A DNA stretch of 64,000 nt from Spirosoma sp. KCTC 42546 (GCF_006965485.1 NZ_CP041360.1:3348001-3412000), one strand, 5' to 3'; positions 8,421 to 17,589 are shown, counted from the first letter of the stretch. Program-made: numbers and translations. Notes: generated by a model not told the origin, from the letters alone.

Positions 8421-9191
8421 TTATTTATCAAGCGCTTCGGGGGGCTTGGTAATGTACTGTTTAACTTTGCGTAAAGGTTTCAGCCAGAACGTAAAAAAAT
8501 AGGGAGTCAGACCGTTAAGTTGCCAGGCTAGTTTATCTTCTCGATTTGCCCGTAGTCGATTTTGCAAACTACTGTTACTGATTCCTCCAGCTCGCATCAC
8601 AATAGTTACTTCATCCATATACGCAAGTTTGGCCTTGTTTTTGTGAATGAAGCGTAACAGCAACTCATAGTCGGCTGCACTCTTCATATCCAGCCGAAAC
8701 GTACCATATTGCTCATACAGCCATCTTTTCGCAAAGAACGATAAGTGGCCTGGCATCCAACCCCATAAAAACGCATTCTCGCTATACCAGCCCGAGCGCC
8801 AGTAGCGTTTAAGCTTTGCTGGATTTGTACGCTCTACGTACAGCATATCACCATAAACAGCGTCACTGCCGGTTTGCTCAAAGGTGGCAACCATGTTTTC
8901 GATGACACGAGTATGGCGGTAGAAGTCGTCAGCATTTAACAGCCCGATTACGTCACCGGTAGCTAATTTGATGCCTTTGTTCATAGCATCATATAACCCT
9001 TTATCGGGTTCTGATATAAAGCGGGCAATTTTCGTGCCGTAGGACTGTACTAATTCTACAGTGCCATCCGTCGATTTTCCGTCGACAATAATGTACTCGA
9101 TATCAGAATACGTCTGATTCAGAATCGATTCGATGCAGTCCCGAATAAACTCTGCGCCATTATAAACAACCGTTATTATTGAGACTTTCAC
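8421..9191 (-). CDS. Glycosyltransferase family 2
   Basis: 256 residues starting at GTG 9191. The upstream frame is open to 9320 but lacks GT2 character before VKVSIITVVYNG, and the GTG shares its TGA with the stop of the gene before it (GTGA, 4-bp overlap), which supports translational coupling. GT-A landmarks: SIITVVYNGAEFI, YIIVDGKSTDGT, ISEPDKGLYDAMNKGIKLAT and the metal-binding LLNADDFY. Similar enzymes transfer one sugar from a nucleotide donor to a lipid-linked chain at the cytoplasmic membrane. Sugar specificity cannot be read from sequence. Confidence 0.9.
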   Translation of the reverse strand: MKVSIITVVYNGAEFIRDCIESILNQTYSDIEYIIVDGKSTDGTVELVQSYGTKIARFISEPDKGLYDAMNKGIKLATGDVIGLLNADDFYRHTRVIENMVATFEQTGSDAVYGDMLYVERTNPAKLKRYWRSGWYSENAFLWGWMPGHLSFFAKRWLYEQYGTFRLDMKSAADYELLLRFIHKNKAKLAYMDEVTIVMRAGGISNSSLQNRLRANREDKLAWQLNGLTPYFFTFWLKPLRKVKQYITKPPEALDK

Positions 9192-9784
9192 GCTGTAATA
9201 GTTCGTTTCCGGACAAAAACGGCCGGAATACCCTGATAAACACCATATGCATCTAATGAATGCGTGGCTACTGAATTGACCGAAAGTACTGCATGAGATC
9301 CACAACGGACACCAGCACATACGACGGCCCTAGCCCCGATCCAGACACCATCCTCCAGTGTAATAGGGCGGGTGGTTAGGTCAAATGTGGACATACGATA
9401 ATTATGGTTACCGGTTAGCAACATAGACCCCTGAGATAGGCAGGCATTGTCTCCGATAACAACTTCACTTAAATTATCGATCCAAACCTGCTCTCCAATC
9501 CAGACGTAATTGCCTAATTGAAGTAACCAGGGGTATTTAATATTTACCGCTGGTTTAATCATAACGTTATGGCCGATTTTAGCCCCAAAAAGCCGTAAAA
9601 CGGCTACTTTAAGGCTAGCGGGAATGGGGAGATAAGTATTTAAAAACCAGGCATTTACCAAAAACCATAAAATAACCCGCCAGCGTGGACCATGATCGTA
9701 CCAACTGTTGTCGAAACGGGATAGGTCAGTTTTTCCGATGGGGCTATCAGTGATTGGATCGCTTTTTTTCTGGTAAGATTCCAT
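9188..9784 (-). CDS. WcaF-like hexapeptide acetyltransferase
   Basis: 198 residues. The N-terminal DLSRFDNSWYDHGP followed by an amphipathic WRVILWFLVNAWFLNTYLPI region is typical of colanic-acid WcaF-type enzymes. The rest is a left-handed beta helix of hexapeptide repeats (GAKIGHNVMIKPAV, LGNYVWIGEQVWI, VVIGDNACLSQGS, LEDGVWIGARAVV), with the catalytic His in LLTGNHNYR. It should O-acetylate a sugar of the polysaccharide using acetyl-CoA. It lies 12 bases after a GT2 gene and overlaps the next GT2 gene by 4 bases. Confidence 0.87.
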   Translation of the reverse strand: MESYQKKSDPITDSPIGKTDLSRFDNSWYDHGPRWRVILWFLVNAWFLNTYLPIPASLKVAVLRLFGAKIGHNVMIKPAVNIKYPWLLQLGNYVWIGEQVWIDNLSEVVIGDNACLSQGSMLLTGNHNYRMSTFDLTTRPITLEDGVWIGARAVVCAGVRCGSHAVLSVNSVATHSLDAYGVYQGIPAVFVRKRTITA

Positions 9785-9796
9785 AGGTTGACGAGT

Positions 9797-10750
9797 TTAG
9801 GACTGACTAACCTGCTCCGGGCGGCTTGGGCGGAGATCTTTACCATATTCCGTTCGGAAGTAGTCAATCAGCGCTTCTTTATCATCGCCAACCCGCAGGT
9901 GTACTTCCATCAGTTTGGCATCGACCAGAAAGCGATACCACAGGCCTTGCAGAAAACACCAGGCAAGTCCCGCCCGACCATCCAGAAAGCCTAAACGAAT
10001 AAAGTATCTGTAAATGAAATAGAGGATCGGCCGGGTGAAAAAAGGTAGCGATGCATATTTCTCTTTTAAAAATCGCATGCGCTGATCCTGGGTTCCGAAA
10101 AATCGGGCTTCTACAGTCTCTGCCTGATCGAAATGATGGCGATAGTTCAACAGGTTAATCATTTCCAGAATGGTATAATGATTATGCTTCTGCGTCCACC
10201 AGGTTAGGTTGTTCAGATTGTGATCAACAATGTCGTGCTCGAAATGAAAAGGATTTCCTTTGGTTAATTTGATATGCTCATCGTGCCAGACCTGTTCACA
10301 AAAGCCATCGCCCCGTCGCCAGATACGCATAAGCCAAATTGGGTAAAAGCTTCCGTGACGCATCCACCGATTCAGAAAAAATACCCGGCGTTTTACATGG
10401 ATGCCACCCACTTCAGCAGGCAAATCAGACAGGCGCCGATTAATTTCGTCCCCTAACTCGGGCATTACGTATTCATCGGCATCCATACGCATCAACCAGG
10501 CGGTTTTAAAGGGCGTATGTTCAATGCCGAAATTAAATTGCGTGGCGTAGTTGACCCAGGCGTTTTGTACCACAACGGCACCCATTGACCGAGCTATTTC
10601 AACCGTTCGATCGGTGGAAAATGAATCGACAATAAATATTTTATCGGTAAAAGAAAACAAGCTCTGTAAACACCGAGTAATGTGTTTTTCCTCGTTGTAT
10701 GTCAGGATGATGACAGATACGTCGGCCATACTTTTTGTCGCTTTAGGCAT
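9797..10750 (-). CDS. Glycosyltransferase family 2, WaaE/KdtX-like
   Basis: 317 residues; ATG 10750 is used, with MADVSVII at 10729 as an alternative. VSVIILTYNEEKHITRCLQS, then IVDSFSTDRTVEIARSMGA and MRMDADEYV give the nucleotide-binding and DxD-like elements of LPS-core-type GT2 enzymes. The C-terminal half has aromatic-rich segments (MRHGSFYPIWLMRIWRRGDG, FEHDIVDHNLNNL) seen in the WaaE-like group. First gene of a three-gene minus-strand operon, divergent from the secreted esterase gene. Confidence 0.87.
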   Translation of the reverse strand: MPKATKSMADVSVIILTYNEEKHITRCLQSLFSFTDKIFIVDSFSTDRTVEIARSMGAVVVQNAWVNYATQFNFGIEHTPFKTAWLMRMDADEYVMPELGDEINRRLSDLPAEVGGIHVKRRVFFLNRWMRHGSFYPIWLMRIWRRGDGFCEQVWHDEHIKLTKGNPFHFEHDIVDHNLNNLTWWTQKHNHYTILEMINLLNYRHHFDQAETVEARFFGTQDQRMRFLKEKYASLPFFTRPILYFIYRYFIRLGFLDGRAGLAWCFLQGLWYRFLVDAKLMEVHLRVGDDKEALIDYFRTEYGKDLRPSRPEQVSQS

Positions 10751-10757
10751 GATAAAT

Positions 10758-10789
10758 AGCCTTTTTAATTCTTTTGTATGAAAAAGGCT
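10758..10789. repeat. 9-bp inverted repeat in the divergent spacer
   Basis: AGCCTTTTT (10758-10766) and AAAAAGGCT (10781-10789) form a hairpin 7 bases upstream of the minus-strand GT2 start codon. Because both flanking genes point away, it is not a terminator of either; it could be an operator or leader hairpin. Confidence 0.35.
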
Positions 10790-10807
10790 GTAATTTTATC
10801 CGCCCGT

Positions 10808-10843
10808 TTTGAGCTTTATAAATCATGCAATATTATAACTTTT
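10808..10843 (+). promoter_or_regulatory. Possible promoter of the secreted esterase gene
   Basis: TTTG at 10808-10811 stands in for the -33 element, with TATTATAA (10831) or TAACTTTT (10836-10843) as imperfect -7 elements 20-25 bases before the ATG. Neither fully matches TAnnTTTG. Confidence 0.3.
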
Positions 10844-10862
10844 TTTAGACCGGACAAAGCCG

Positions 10863-12851
10863 ATGAAGAGACTTTTCGTAGCCTTAATATTGTTTTTGTC
10901 ATATTTTTCTTCTTTTGGACAGGTAGTATTTGATCAATTGCCCCGTGACTTACAACTGTATCCCCGCGATGGGAACAATCAGGCGGTTGTGGTTGTGAGT
11001 GGCAGAATGAACACGGCGGGTTATACAAAAATCGGAATGCAGGTACTGCGTGAGGGTGTCCTTACTAAAGCAGCCAGTCAAACACTCGCTCCATCGGTAG
11101 GTAATACGGCTTTTACCTTTTCGTCAATTATAAAAGCTGAGCCGGCAGAATATGCGTTCCGGGTATTTGTTTATAAAGGAGTTGATTCACTACTCATTGT
11201 GGAACGGAAACGAGTAGTTTGTGGTGATGTGTACATCTTTCATGGTCAGTCGAATGCCCTGGCACTGGCTGGTCTGGACACCTATTACTCCGTTAATTTC
11301 GACGATAAATACCTTCGAAATGCGTCTTCCGCATACGGAGGGCCAGCCTCCAATATGGCATGGTATCCTGCCAAGCTACCCTATGCCAGTGTGGGTGGAT
11401 TAGGCCTAACAATTCAACGTCTGATTCTGCAAACCTACGGGATTCCAACCTGTGTATTAAATGGGGCTCAGGGGGGAACGGCTATTTCACTCCTTTTAGC
11501 GCGTAATCCGGCTAATCATGCTGATACAAATACATTTTATGGAAATCTGTTATATCGGGCACAATGGGCCGGAGTGGCAAAGCAGGCTAAGGCTATTATC
11601 TGGCGGCAGGGCGAAGAAGATGCCGGAACGGGAATTCCTGGATACGTAGAGAAATTTACGACGCTCTACAATCAGTTTCGCGAAGATTATGGCGATGCTC
11701 CTCGTCTTTATGTTGGCCAGATTAATATTCTAGCCAATAGAACGGACAGTGCAGCTGCTCTGCGGGATTTTCAGCGACGAACAAAGTACCTGTTCAAAAA
11801 TGTAGAAACAATCGCGACCGTTGGAACGCAGGGTTATGATGGCGTTCACTATGACCCATTAGCCTATCAGCAGCTTGCCTTTGAACAATTTAGACAGATT
11901 GCCCGTGATATTTATGGGTCGACCGATACGCTTCAGATCAATTCACCGGATGTGAAAAAGGTGTTCTACAATGTTCGGAAAGATTCCATTACCCTGGTTT
12001 TCAATGAACAGATGCAGATGGTCTGGAAGAGCGATAGCTCGTTTTACAGTTTTGCTACAGGGGTAAAAAACTATGGTCGTGAGCTAAAGGATTTTTTCTA
12101 CTTAGATCGCCAGACAGGTTTGCTGGCAGGCGGCTCAGCAACGGGGAATCGGGTAACGCTGGCCTTAAAACAACCTTCTACAGCCAAAACCATACGGTAT
12201 CTGCCCGCTTTTTTCTCCGATAATTTCTCTAACTACTATGATGGACCTGTCCTGAAAAACACGCGCAACATGCGGGCTTTTTCATTCGATGGAGTTTCGA
12301 TTGCCGATGCAATTGCAACAGTAACGACCCTGGCGGCTAAACCGCTATCAGAAAAACAGATTCAGTTGAACTGGACGGCTTCGGCATCTTCCCAGACGCA
12401 ACTTCTGGAGCGATCAGACGGTAATGCCGCTACCTATAAACAAATTGCGTCCATTGCTGGTACTGCTGCCACCTATACAGATACGAACTTGCCCGATCCC
12501 TACGGAACCTACTATTACCGATTGCGAGCTTTTAGTAGTACATCGGAGTCAATTTATAGTAATGTTGTTGTTGCCCGACCGCTTATATTGGGACTGGAAC
12601 CAACTGAACCACTGGTACAATTGTACCCGAATCCGTTGAGTGCCGATCGTTTACTGCATGTGGAAGCCAACCAGGTTACCTTTACCGAATTCCTACTGCG
12701 CGACATGCTGGGGCGGGTTGTGAAAAGCTGGCATGGTACGGCTAAAAACACGCTGTCGGTTGGGTTAAATGATGTAGAAGCCGGATTGTATATCGCCAAT
12801 CTCCAAACCGCCGATGGGCAAACGCTAAATCGGAAAATCGTGATCCGTTAA
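10863..12851 (+). CDS. Secreted SASA-type SGNH carbohydrate esterase with T9SS sorting domain
   Basis: 662 residues. Signal peptide at 1-20 (ends SSFGQ). Residues about 115-340 are a sialate O-acetylesterase-like (SASA) SGNH domain: nucleophile Ser130 in FHGQSN, glycine motif GAQGGTAI, IIWRQGEEDAG, and the catalytic Asp/His pair in DGVHYDP. A linking beta region is followed by a fibronectin type III-like module (about 485-570). The C-terminus (LYPNPLSADRLLHVEANQ to the end) is a type A T9SS sorting domain, so the enzyme should cross the outer membrane. In this locus it could remove acetyl groups from the polymer. Substrate is inferred from context. Confidence 0.88.
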   Translation: MKRLFVALILFLSYFSSFGQVVFDQLPRDLQLYPRDGNNQAVVVVSGRMNTAGYTKIGMQVLREGVLTKAASQTLAPSVGNTAFTFSSIIKAEPAEYAFRVFVYKGVDSLLIVERKRVVCGDVYIFHGQSNALALAGLDTYYSVNFDDKYLRNASSAYGGPASNMAWYPAKLPYASVGGLGLTIQRLILQTYGIPTCVLNGAQGGTAISLLLARNPANHADTNTFYGNLLYRAQWAGVAKQAKAIIWRQGEEDAGTGIPGYVEKFTTLYNQFREDYGDAPRLYVGQINILANRTDSAAALRDFQRRTKYLFKNVETIATVGTQGYDGVHYDPLAYQQLAFEQFRQIARDIYGSTDTLQINSPDVKKVFYNVRKDSITLVFNEQMQMVWKSDSSFYSFATGVKNYGRELKDFFYLDRQTGLLAGGSATGNRVTLALKQPSTAKTIRYLPAFFSDNFSNYYDGPVLKNTRNMRAFSFDGVSIADAIATVTTLAAKPLSEKQIQLNWTASASSQTQLLERSDGNAATYKQIASIAGTAATYTDTNLPDPYGTYYYRLRAFSSTSESIYSNVVVARPLILGLEPTEPLVQLYPNPLSADRLLHVEANQVTFTEFLLRDMLGRVVKSWHGTAKNTLSVGLNDVEAGLYIANLQTADGQTLNRKIVIR

Positions 12852-12882
12852 GGAACGGGCACTTCCTTTCCGCTGGATTCCG

Positions 12883-12890
12883 TAGTTTTG
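12883..12890 (+). promoter_or_regulatory. -7 promoter box (TAGTTTTG) for the formyltransferase gene
   Basis: TAGTTTTG matches TAnnTTTG and ends 25 bases before the ATG at 12916. There is no TTTG at the -33 distance. It lies in the short gap after the esterase gene, so the next genes may have their own promoter. Confidence 0.42.
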
Positions 12891-12915
12891 TGGCATTACC
12901 ATTAGCCAATTGTTT

Positions 12916-13680
12916 ATGCGCCTTGTGATTCTTACGCAGGATGATCCATTTTATCTCGCCCGCAATATTGATTACCTGCTGAAAAAACTGCCACCTTACG
13001 CCGAAGTTGTGGCAACGGTGGTGTTCGATGTGTCGCCATTTGGTAAGCGCGAAAGTTTCAGCGAGAAGATGAAGAAAACCTACGATATCTTCGGCCTGCC
13101 TTTTTTTGTACGCTACGGATTCAAATATGTCATGTCGAAGTTAGACAGCCGGAATAACGTTCGAAAAACGCTGGCTGACCGAAACATCCCGCTGATTCAT
13201 ATTGAAGGCAATATCAATAAAGACGAAAACTTAGAAAAATTACGGGAATACAAGCCAGACTTACTGGTATCTATTGCTGGTAATCAGATATTTAAACAAA
13301 AGTTACTGGATGTTGCAACCTATGGTTGTATCAATCTCCATACCGCTTTACTGCCGAAGTATCGTGGCCTGATGCCTTCTTTCTGGGTATTGAAAAACGG
13401 AGAAACGCATACTGGGGTGTCTGTATTTTTTGTGGACGAAGGCATTGATAGCGGCCCGATTCTGGTTCAGGATAAGCTCGCTATTGGTACTATGAGCCAG
13501 GCTGAGTTGATCGACGTAACCAAGAAAATGGGAATGGATGCCATTTTGAAATCCATCGATAAAATTCATTCAGGTACGTACACGCTCATCGAGAATGATG
13601 CCTCGCAAATGACCTATTTCACCTTTCCCACCAAAGAAGATGTAAAGGCCTTCCGCGATGCCGGGAAACGGTTTTACTAA
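12916..13680 (+). CDS. Formyltransferase family protein
   Basis: 254 residues from ATG 12916 (a TTG six bases earlier is less likely). The C-terminal part carries the formyltransferase core: LLVSIAGNQIFKQKLL, GCINLHTALLPKYRGLMPSF (with the HxxLLPxYRG catalytic loop) and GVSVFFVDEGIDSGPIL (catalytic Asp). The N-terminal 80 residues are not those of methionyl-tRNA formyltransferase. Relatives in sugar clusters N-formylate amino sugars with 10-formyl-tetrahydrofolate. A DegT aminotransferase in the same locus could supply such an amino sugar. Family is secure; sugar N-formyl transfer is inference. Confidence 0.82.
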   Translation: MRLVILTQDDPFYLARNIDYLLKKLPPYAEVVATVVFDVSPFGKRESFSEKMKKTYDIFGLPFFVRYGFKYVMSKLDSRNNVRKTLADRNIPLIHIEGNINKDENLEKLREYKPDLLVSIAGNQIFKQKLLDVATYGCINLHTALLPKYRGLMPSFWVLKNGETHTGVSVFFVDEGIDSGPILVQDKLAIGTMSQAELIDVTKKMGMDAILKSIDKIHSGTYTLIENDASQMTYFTFPTKEDVKAFRDAGKRFY

Positions 13681-13771
13681 AAAAGGAAGGAAAGGGAGAC
13701 AGGAGGAAGGGACGAAGGATTAATCACTTCCCTTTTCCTTTGCTCCCTTTCCTTCCTTTCCTCCCTTTTTT
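13681..13771 (+). repeat. Polypurine/polypyrimidine intergenic hairpin ending in T6-ATG
   Basis: The spacer is nearly all purine in its left half and pyrimidine in its right half. AAGGAAGGAAAGGGAG (13683-13698) has an exact mirror at 13743-13758, and the inner parts (AGGAGGAAGGGAC against CTTCCCTTTTCC) pair imperfectly. A T6 tract (13766-13771) follows and the next ATG begins at 13772. It looks like a terminator fused to a start codon. Confidence 0.75.
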
Positions 13772-14620
13772 ATGAATATCCTGACGTTTGATATTGAAGA
13801 GTGGTTCCATATTCTGGATAATGCCTCAACCCGAACCGAATCGGAATGGGGTCGCTACGAGAGTCGGATTCACCAGAATATGGATCTTATTTTCCAGCTT
13901 TTAGACGAAACGAATAGCCGGGCTACGTTTTTCTGTCTGGGTTGGGTTGCTGATAAACACCCCGATGTAATTCGACGCATTGATGCGGCCGGTTATGAAA
14001 TAGCGACGCACTCGTATGCGCATCAGTTAGCGTATGAGCAGACACCAGCCCAGTTTCAGGACGACCTAGTACGCTCGATTAAGCATTTGCAGGATATTAC
14101 GGGCAAAAAAGTGCGGTCCTATCGGGCACCGGGTTTTTCTATTAAAGAATATAATCGGTGGGTATTCCCGATTCTGGTTGAGCAGGGTATTGAAATCGAC
14201 TGCTCTGTATTTTCGGCCCGACGTGCCCACGGGGGCGATGCGTCGCTGGCGATGTTTGAGCCAGGTTATCTAAACGTTGGAGGAACACTTCTGAAAGAAT
14301 TTCCGATCAATACGGCAGCCGTATTAGGGCAGGACCTGATTTTCTCGGGCGGGGGATACTTTCGATTGTTTCCCTATAGAGTGATCAAGGGATTCATGCG
14401 TCGCTCTCCTTATGTGATGACCTATTTTCACCCGCGTGATTTCGATGCAAAGCAACCGATGATTCCGGGGCTAAGCCGGACACGCCAGTTTAAGTCCTAC
14501 TATGGCCTCCAAAACTGCTGGCCTAAGTTAAAGAACTTACTACTCGAATTCCCATTTGTAGATCTGGCTGAAGCCGACCGACAGGTGGATTGGACTAACG
14601 TAGTGCAGCGATCGGTGTAG
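13772..14620 (+). CDS. Polysaccharide deacetylase (NodB family, DUF3473-like C-terminus)
   Basis: 282 residues. The NodB fold is clear: NILTFDIEEWFH (catalytic D-E metal motif), RATFFCLGWVADKHP, YEIATHSYAHQ (H-S-x-A-H metal ligands) and SYRAPGFS. The C-terminal FSGGGYFRLFPY and TYFHPRDFD match the DUF3473 extension of exopolysaccharide deacetylases. No signal peptide is visible, so it probably acts in the cytoplasm or on a lipid-linked intermediate. It removes N-acetyl groups from amino sugars. ATG 13772 directly follows the T-run of the preceding hairpin. Confidence 0.88.
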   Translation: MNILTFDIEEWFHILDNASTRTESEWGRYESRIHQNMDLIFQLLDETNSRATFFCLGWVADKHPDVIRRIDAAGYEIATHSYAHQLAYEQTPAQFQDDLVRSIKHLQDITGKKVRSYRAPGFSIKEYNRWVFPILVEQGIEIDCSVFSARRAHGGDASLAMFEPGYLNVGGTLLKEFPINTAAVLGQDLIFSGGGYFRLFPYRVIKGFMRRSPYVMTYFHPRDFDAKQPMIPGLSRTRQFKSYYGLQNCWPKLKNLLLEFPFVDLAEADRQVDWTNVVQRSV

Positions 14621-14683
14621 AGAGTATTTAAAGAGGATTAATTCAACTACCAACTACGGTAAAAACTTCACTACGTTAAAAAA

Positions 14684-16408
14684 ATGGTTGCTGATTACGC
14701 GAAGAATAGACAGACGGCTACATGGTTTAGTTTACTCAGCGCCATTCCTATACTGATTTTTTTCTATACCTTTTTTCAATTCATCAGTAATATTCCATTC
14801 CAGGATGATTATGATGCTTTATTAGAACCTGTAACAAAGTTCAAGCAACTAACTCATTTTTCCTGGTCTGAGTTTGTGAATATTGTTTGGACGCAGGATG
14901 ATGAACGACGAATTGTGGTCGATCGACTTGTTGCGATCACTACCTATCTGATAACAAGTAAACTAGATTTACGGCTTCAGGCATTTTTAGGATTGCTATC
15001 ATTGCTTGGTATATTTTACCTGATTTATACCATTATCAGAGATGGAAAACTGCCAGTTAGTTTAGTACTTATCTGTGCGTTATTGTTATTTCATATTCAG
15101 TACTATGAGACGATATTCTGGGCAATGATCCCATTGCAGCATGTCATTGTTTATTTCTTTGTTTTACTATCATCTTACTATTTATATTCAACTAAGCCCT
15201 CCAACCTTATTGCTGCGTTAATCATTGCAATCTTTGCCATTTTAAGTGATGTAAGCGGAACGTTTATTTTACCCGTTGGCTTATTTCTATTGTTGGTGCA
15301 ACATCGCTGGAAACACAGTATTATCTGGGCTCTCGTAATTGGGGGAATGGTGTTTCTGTATTACCAAAATTTTGAAGTACCGTCATTTCGCCCCAAGCTC
15401 TCCGATAATCTCCAACGCCCTGATCTGATCATCAGTCGAATTTTAGTTGCAAGTGGGGTTGCATTCGATGCTAATACCCTATTCCCCTCCAAGGTCCGTA
15501 TCGGGTTTATTATGGCGGCTGGTGCTGTTTTATGGGGTATTGTGATCTATTTTGGATTTGGTCTTATCAAAGCTGCCTTCAATCGGTCAGGCATTCTATT
15601 TGCCCGTTGGGAGAGTACATTGTGGGGGGGATTACTTCATTTCGGTATAACCCTGCTTGCGCTGGCAGTAGGAAGAGCCATTGAAGGTATTGATCCATTA
15701 TTAATTAGCCGTTACAAACACATAGGGTTCATCTGGTTAATTCTTATCATTCTTTTGGTCGCCAGCCAATTGAAAACCAGAAATCAGGTTTTATTCAGTA
15801 AAGCATGGATTGTAGTCAGTATCGGCATTTTTCTATTTAGCTATTTTTATTATTTAGTACCCCTCGATTATTATTATAAAGAGCGATACACGGATATATA
15901 CGGATGGGAATACAATCGAGCCATACCCAGCTCCCCGATTTATATAAGCGTCAGGCCATCGGTAGATACAATGACAATTCAGGCTATTCGATCTGGTGTG
16001 TATGAATTACCGAAGAATTACTTTTTTAATGGACCTTATCAGAATAAAAAGGAGCTGATTAATTTGTCCGTTGAGCATGTAGGTGGACATACGTTATCCT
16101 TTACAAATAATACATTTTCCCGGAAATTTGGAAAACAAAATGGAGCGTTTATTATTCTTAAAAGTGACGCCCAGCAGCAAATTATCCCAACCCAGCAGAA
16201 TAGATTTTCGTTGAAACCTTTTCTGCTTTCGTTCGGAAGAAACTATTATGCAACTGGGTTTTCGGGGATACTTTCCAGTAAATACTTGCTGCCTAATCAG
16301 ACGTATCAGATATTTGTTTTAGAGATTGATGGGGATAAGAAAAACCTCTACCCTACAAAATCTAAAATAGAAACTGGGAGTGATTCCGTAAACGTTGTCA
16401 GATTATAG
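14684..16408 (+). CDS. Polytopic membrane protein, GT-C-like, paralogue of 59361-61100
   Basis: 574 residues with about ten membrane helices in the first 400 residues and a soluble C-terminal domain of about 170. After the first helix a loop reads IPFQDDYDALL; a paired-Asp motif here is typical of GT-C glycosyltransferases that use polyprenyl-phosphate sugars. The DDERRIVVDRL that follows is echoed in the 59-kb paralogue (QHNEHRIVYDRI). The C-terminal domains also match (ending YQIFVLEIDGDKKNLYPTKS here, YQLFILTFSDGKANLSPTNQ there). Role as a periplasm-facing sugar transferase is inference; I do not recognise a named family. Confidence 0.65.
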   Translation: MVADYAKNRQTATWFSLLSAIPILIFFYTFFQFISNIPFQDDYDALLEPVTKFKQLTHFSWSEFVNIVWTQDDERRIVVDRLVAITTYLITSKLDLRLQAFLGLLSLLGIFYLIYTIIRDGKLPVSLVLICALLLFHIQYYETIFWAMIPLQHVIVYFFVLLSSYYLYSTKPSNLIAALIIAIFAILSDVSGTFILPVGLFLLLVQHRWKHSIIWALVIGGMVFLYYQNFEVPSFRPKLSDNLQRPDLIISRILVASGVAFDANTLFPSKVRIGFIMAAGAVLWGIVIYFGFGLIKAAFNRSGILFARWESTLWGGLLHFGITLLALAVGRAIEGIDPLLISRYKHIGFIWLILIILLVASQLKTRNQVLFSKAWIVVSIGIFLFSYFYYLVPLDYYYKERYTDIYGWEYNRAIPSSPIYISVRPSVDTMTIQAIRSGVYELPKNYFFNGPYQNKKELINLSVEHVGGHTLSFTNNTFSRKFGKQNGAFIILKSDAQQQIIPTQQNRFSLKPFLLSFGRNYYATGFSGILSSKYLLPNQTYQIFVLEIDGDKKNLYPTKSKIETGSDSVNVVRL

Positions 16409-16410
16409 TT

Positions 16411-16432
16411 CTCTACATTGCCCACTGTAGAG
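16411..16432. terminator. Bidirectional hairpin between convergent genes
   Basis: CTCTACA (16411-16417) pairs with TGTAGAG (16426-16432). It fills the 26-bp gap between two convergent stop codons. The U-tract is weak on both sides. Confidence 0.45.
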
Positions 16433-16434
16433 GC

Positions 16435-17589
16435 TTATTTCTTCCGGCTAATTTTTGTGTACTCATCTAAGAGTTGCTTTGCCACCACGTCAATATCATA
16501 CTTCTCTTTTACCATCTTTGTGGCATTATTGGCAATCTGAGTACGGAGCGTGTCTTTACTCAGCAACGTTTCCAAACCAGCTGTAACGGCTTCAGGGGTT
16601 AAGCTGGACAAGATACCAGCCGCTTCGTGTTGCCGAATGGCATCGCTAAAACCAACCCGGTCCGAAACCAACGTGGGCGTTCCGGCGGCCATTGCTTCAA
16701 GAACAGCCATCGAAAATCCTTCAGAATAGGAGGGGAGCGTGAATAAGTCGGCGTCAGCGAGGGCTGCTTTCTTATCGTCGCCAGTAAGCATACCAACTAG
16801 CCGAATTGAATTGTCAAGCTTATATTGGCTAATAAACTGCCGGGTTGTGGCTTCGTAGCCATCATCGGAGCCTGCTAAAGCCAATACGGTATCAGGGTGT
16901 TGCAGCACATAATCCCGAAAACCGGGCAGGAGTAAATCCAGGCCTTTTTTGGTGTTCAACCGACTCATAAACAGGACTAATTTCTTATCTGTAGGTAGGT
17001 TGAATTTATGTCGGAATGTGCCTTTGGGCGGTAGTACGGCAAAATCACTCGTCTTTACACCATTTGGAATAATAACCACATTGGGATGTGGTTGACCCAG
17101 GTAACGCAATAGATCTTCCTGCTCGTCGGCATTGTTAATCTGAACTAAATCGGCTCGTCGTAAATACGCTTTTTGGGCCAGCGTATTCATCAACTCCTTT
17201 TTCCAGTTGTGATGAGCATATACCCAACGGTCTAATACCCCATGAATGGTAATGACTTTCGCCACGGTACGGTCGAGCATAAACGGAGCCAGGGTTCCGA
17301 AATGCCACAAACCGTGGCAGTGAATGACATCGTATTCGTGAACGTGTTTCTTGAGATACTGGTACAGTTCGATCGAAAACTCCCGAAAAAAACGGCTGAC
17401 TGGCGGGGTACGCTTGCACAGAATAAGCCGGGCGCCCTCAGGAACAGGGTAGGGCTTTTCGCCGGGAGAGTAAGGACTTAGGATATCTACCTGATGCCCA
17501 TAGCGAAGAACAACCTGCGTATGGTCAAAAATAATTTTGGGTGGACCACCGGCTTGCCAGGTGTATGCACAAATATTTAGAATTCGCAT
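16435..17589 (-). CDS. Glycosyltransferase family 4 (GT-B)
   Basis: 384 residues. The N-terminal domain has AYTWQAGGPPKIIFDHTQVV and DVIHCHGLWHFG; the C-terminal domain has LFMSRLNTKKGLDLLLPGF and SYSEGFSMAVLEAMAAGTPT, the EX7E donor-site motif of retaining GT4 enzymes. It should act on the cytoplasmic face, adding a hexose from a nucleotide sugar. The gene lies 20 bases after another GT4 gene in the same direction. Confidence 0.9.
   Translation of the reverse strand: MRILNICAYTWQAGGPPKIIFDHTQVVLRYGHQVDILSPYSPGEKPYPVPEGARLILCKRTPPVSRFFREFSIELYQYLKKHVHEYDVIHCHGLWHFGTLAPFMLDRTVAKVITIHGVLDRWVYAHHNWKKELMNTLAQKAYLRRADLVQINNADEQEDLLRYLGQPHPNVVIIPNGVKTSDFAVLPPKGTFRHKFNLPTDKKLVLFMSRLNTKKGLDLLLPGFRDYVLQHPDTVLALAGSDDGYEATTRQFISQYKLDNSIRLVGMLTGDDKKAALADADLFTLPSYSEGFSMAVLEAMAAGTPTLVSDRVGFSDAIRQHEAAGILSSLTPEAVTAGLETLLSKDTLRTQIANNATKMVKEKYDIDVVAKQLLDEYTKISRKK

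Noticed and set aside
15624-15630. G7 tract in the GT-C-like gene and G8 tract at 48001-48008.
   Set aside because: Shorter than typical slippage tracts and far from the gene starts; less likely to switch expression than the G10 tract at 52714.
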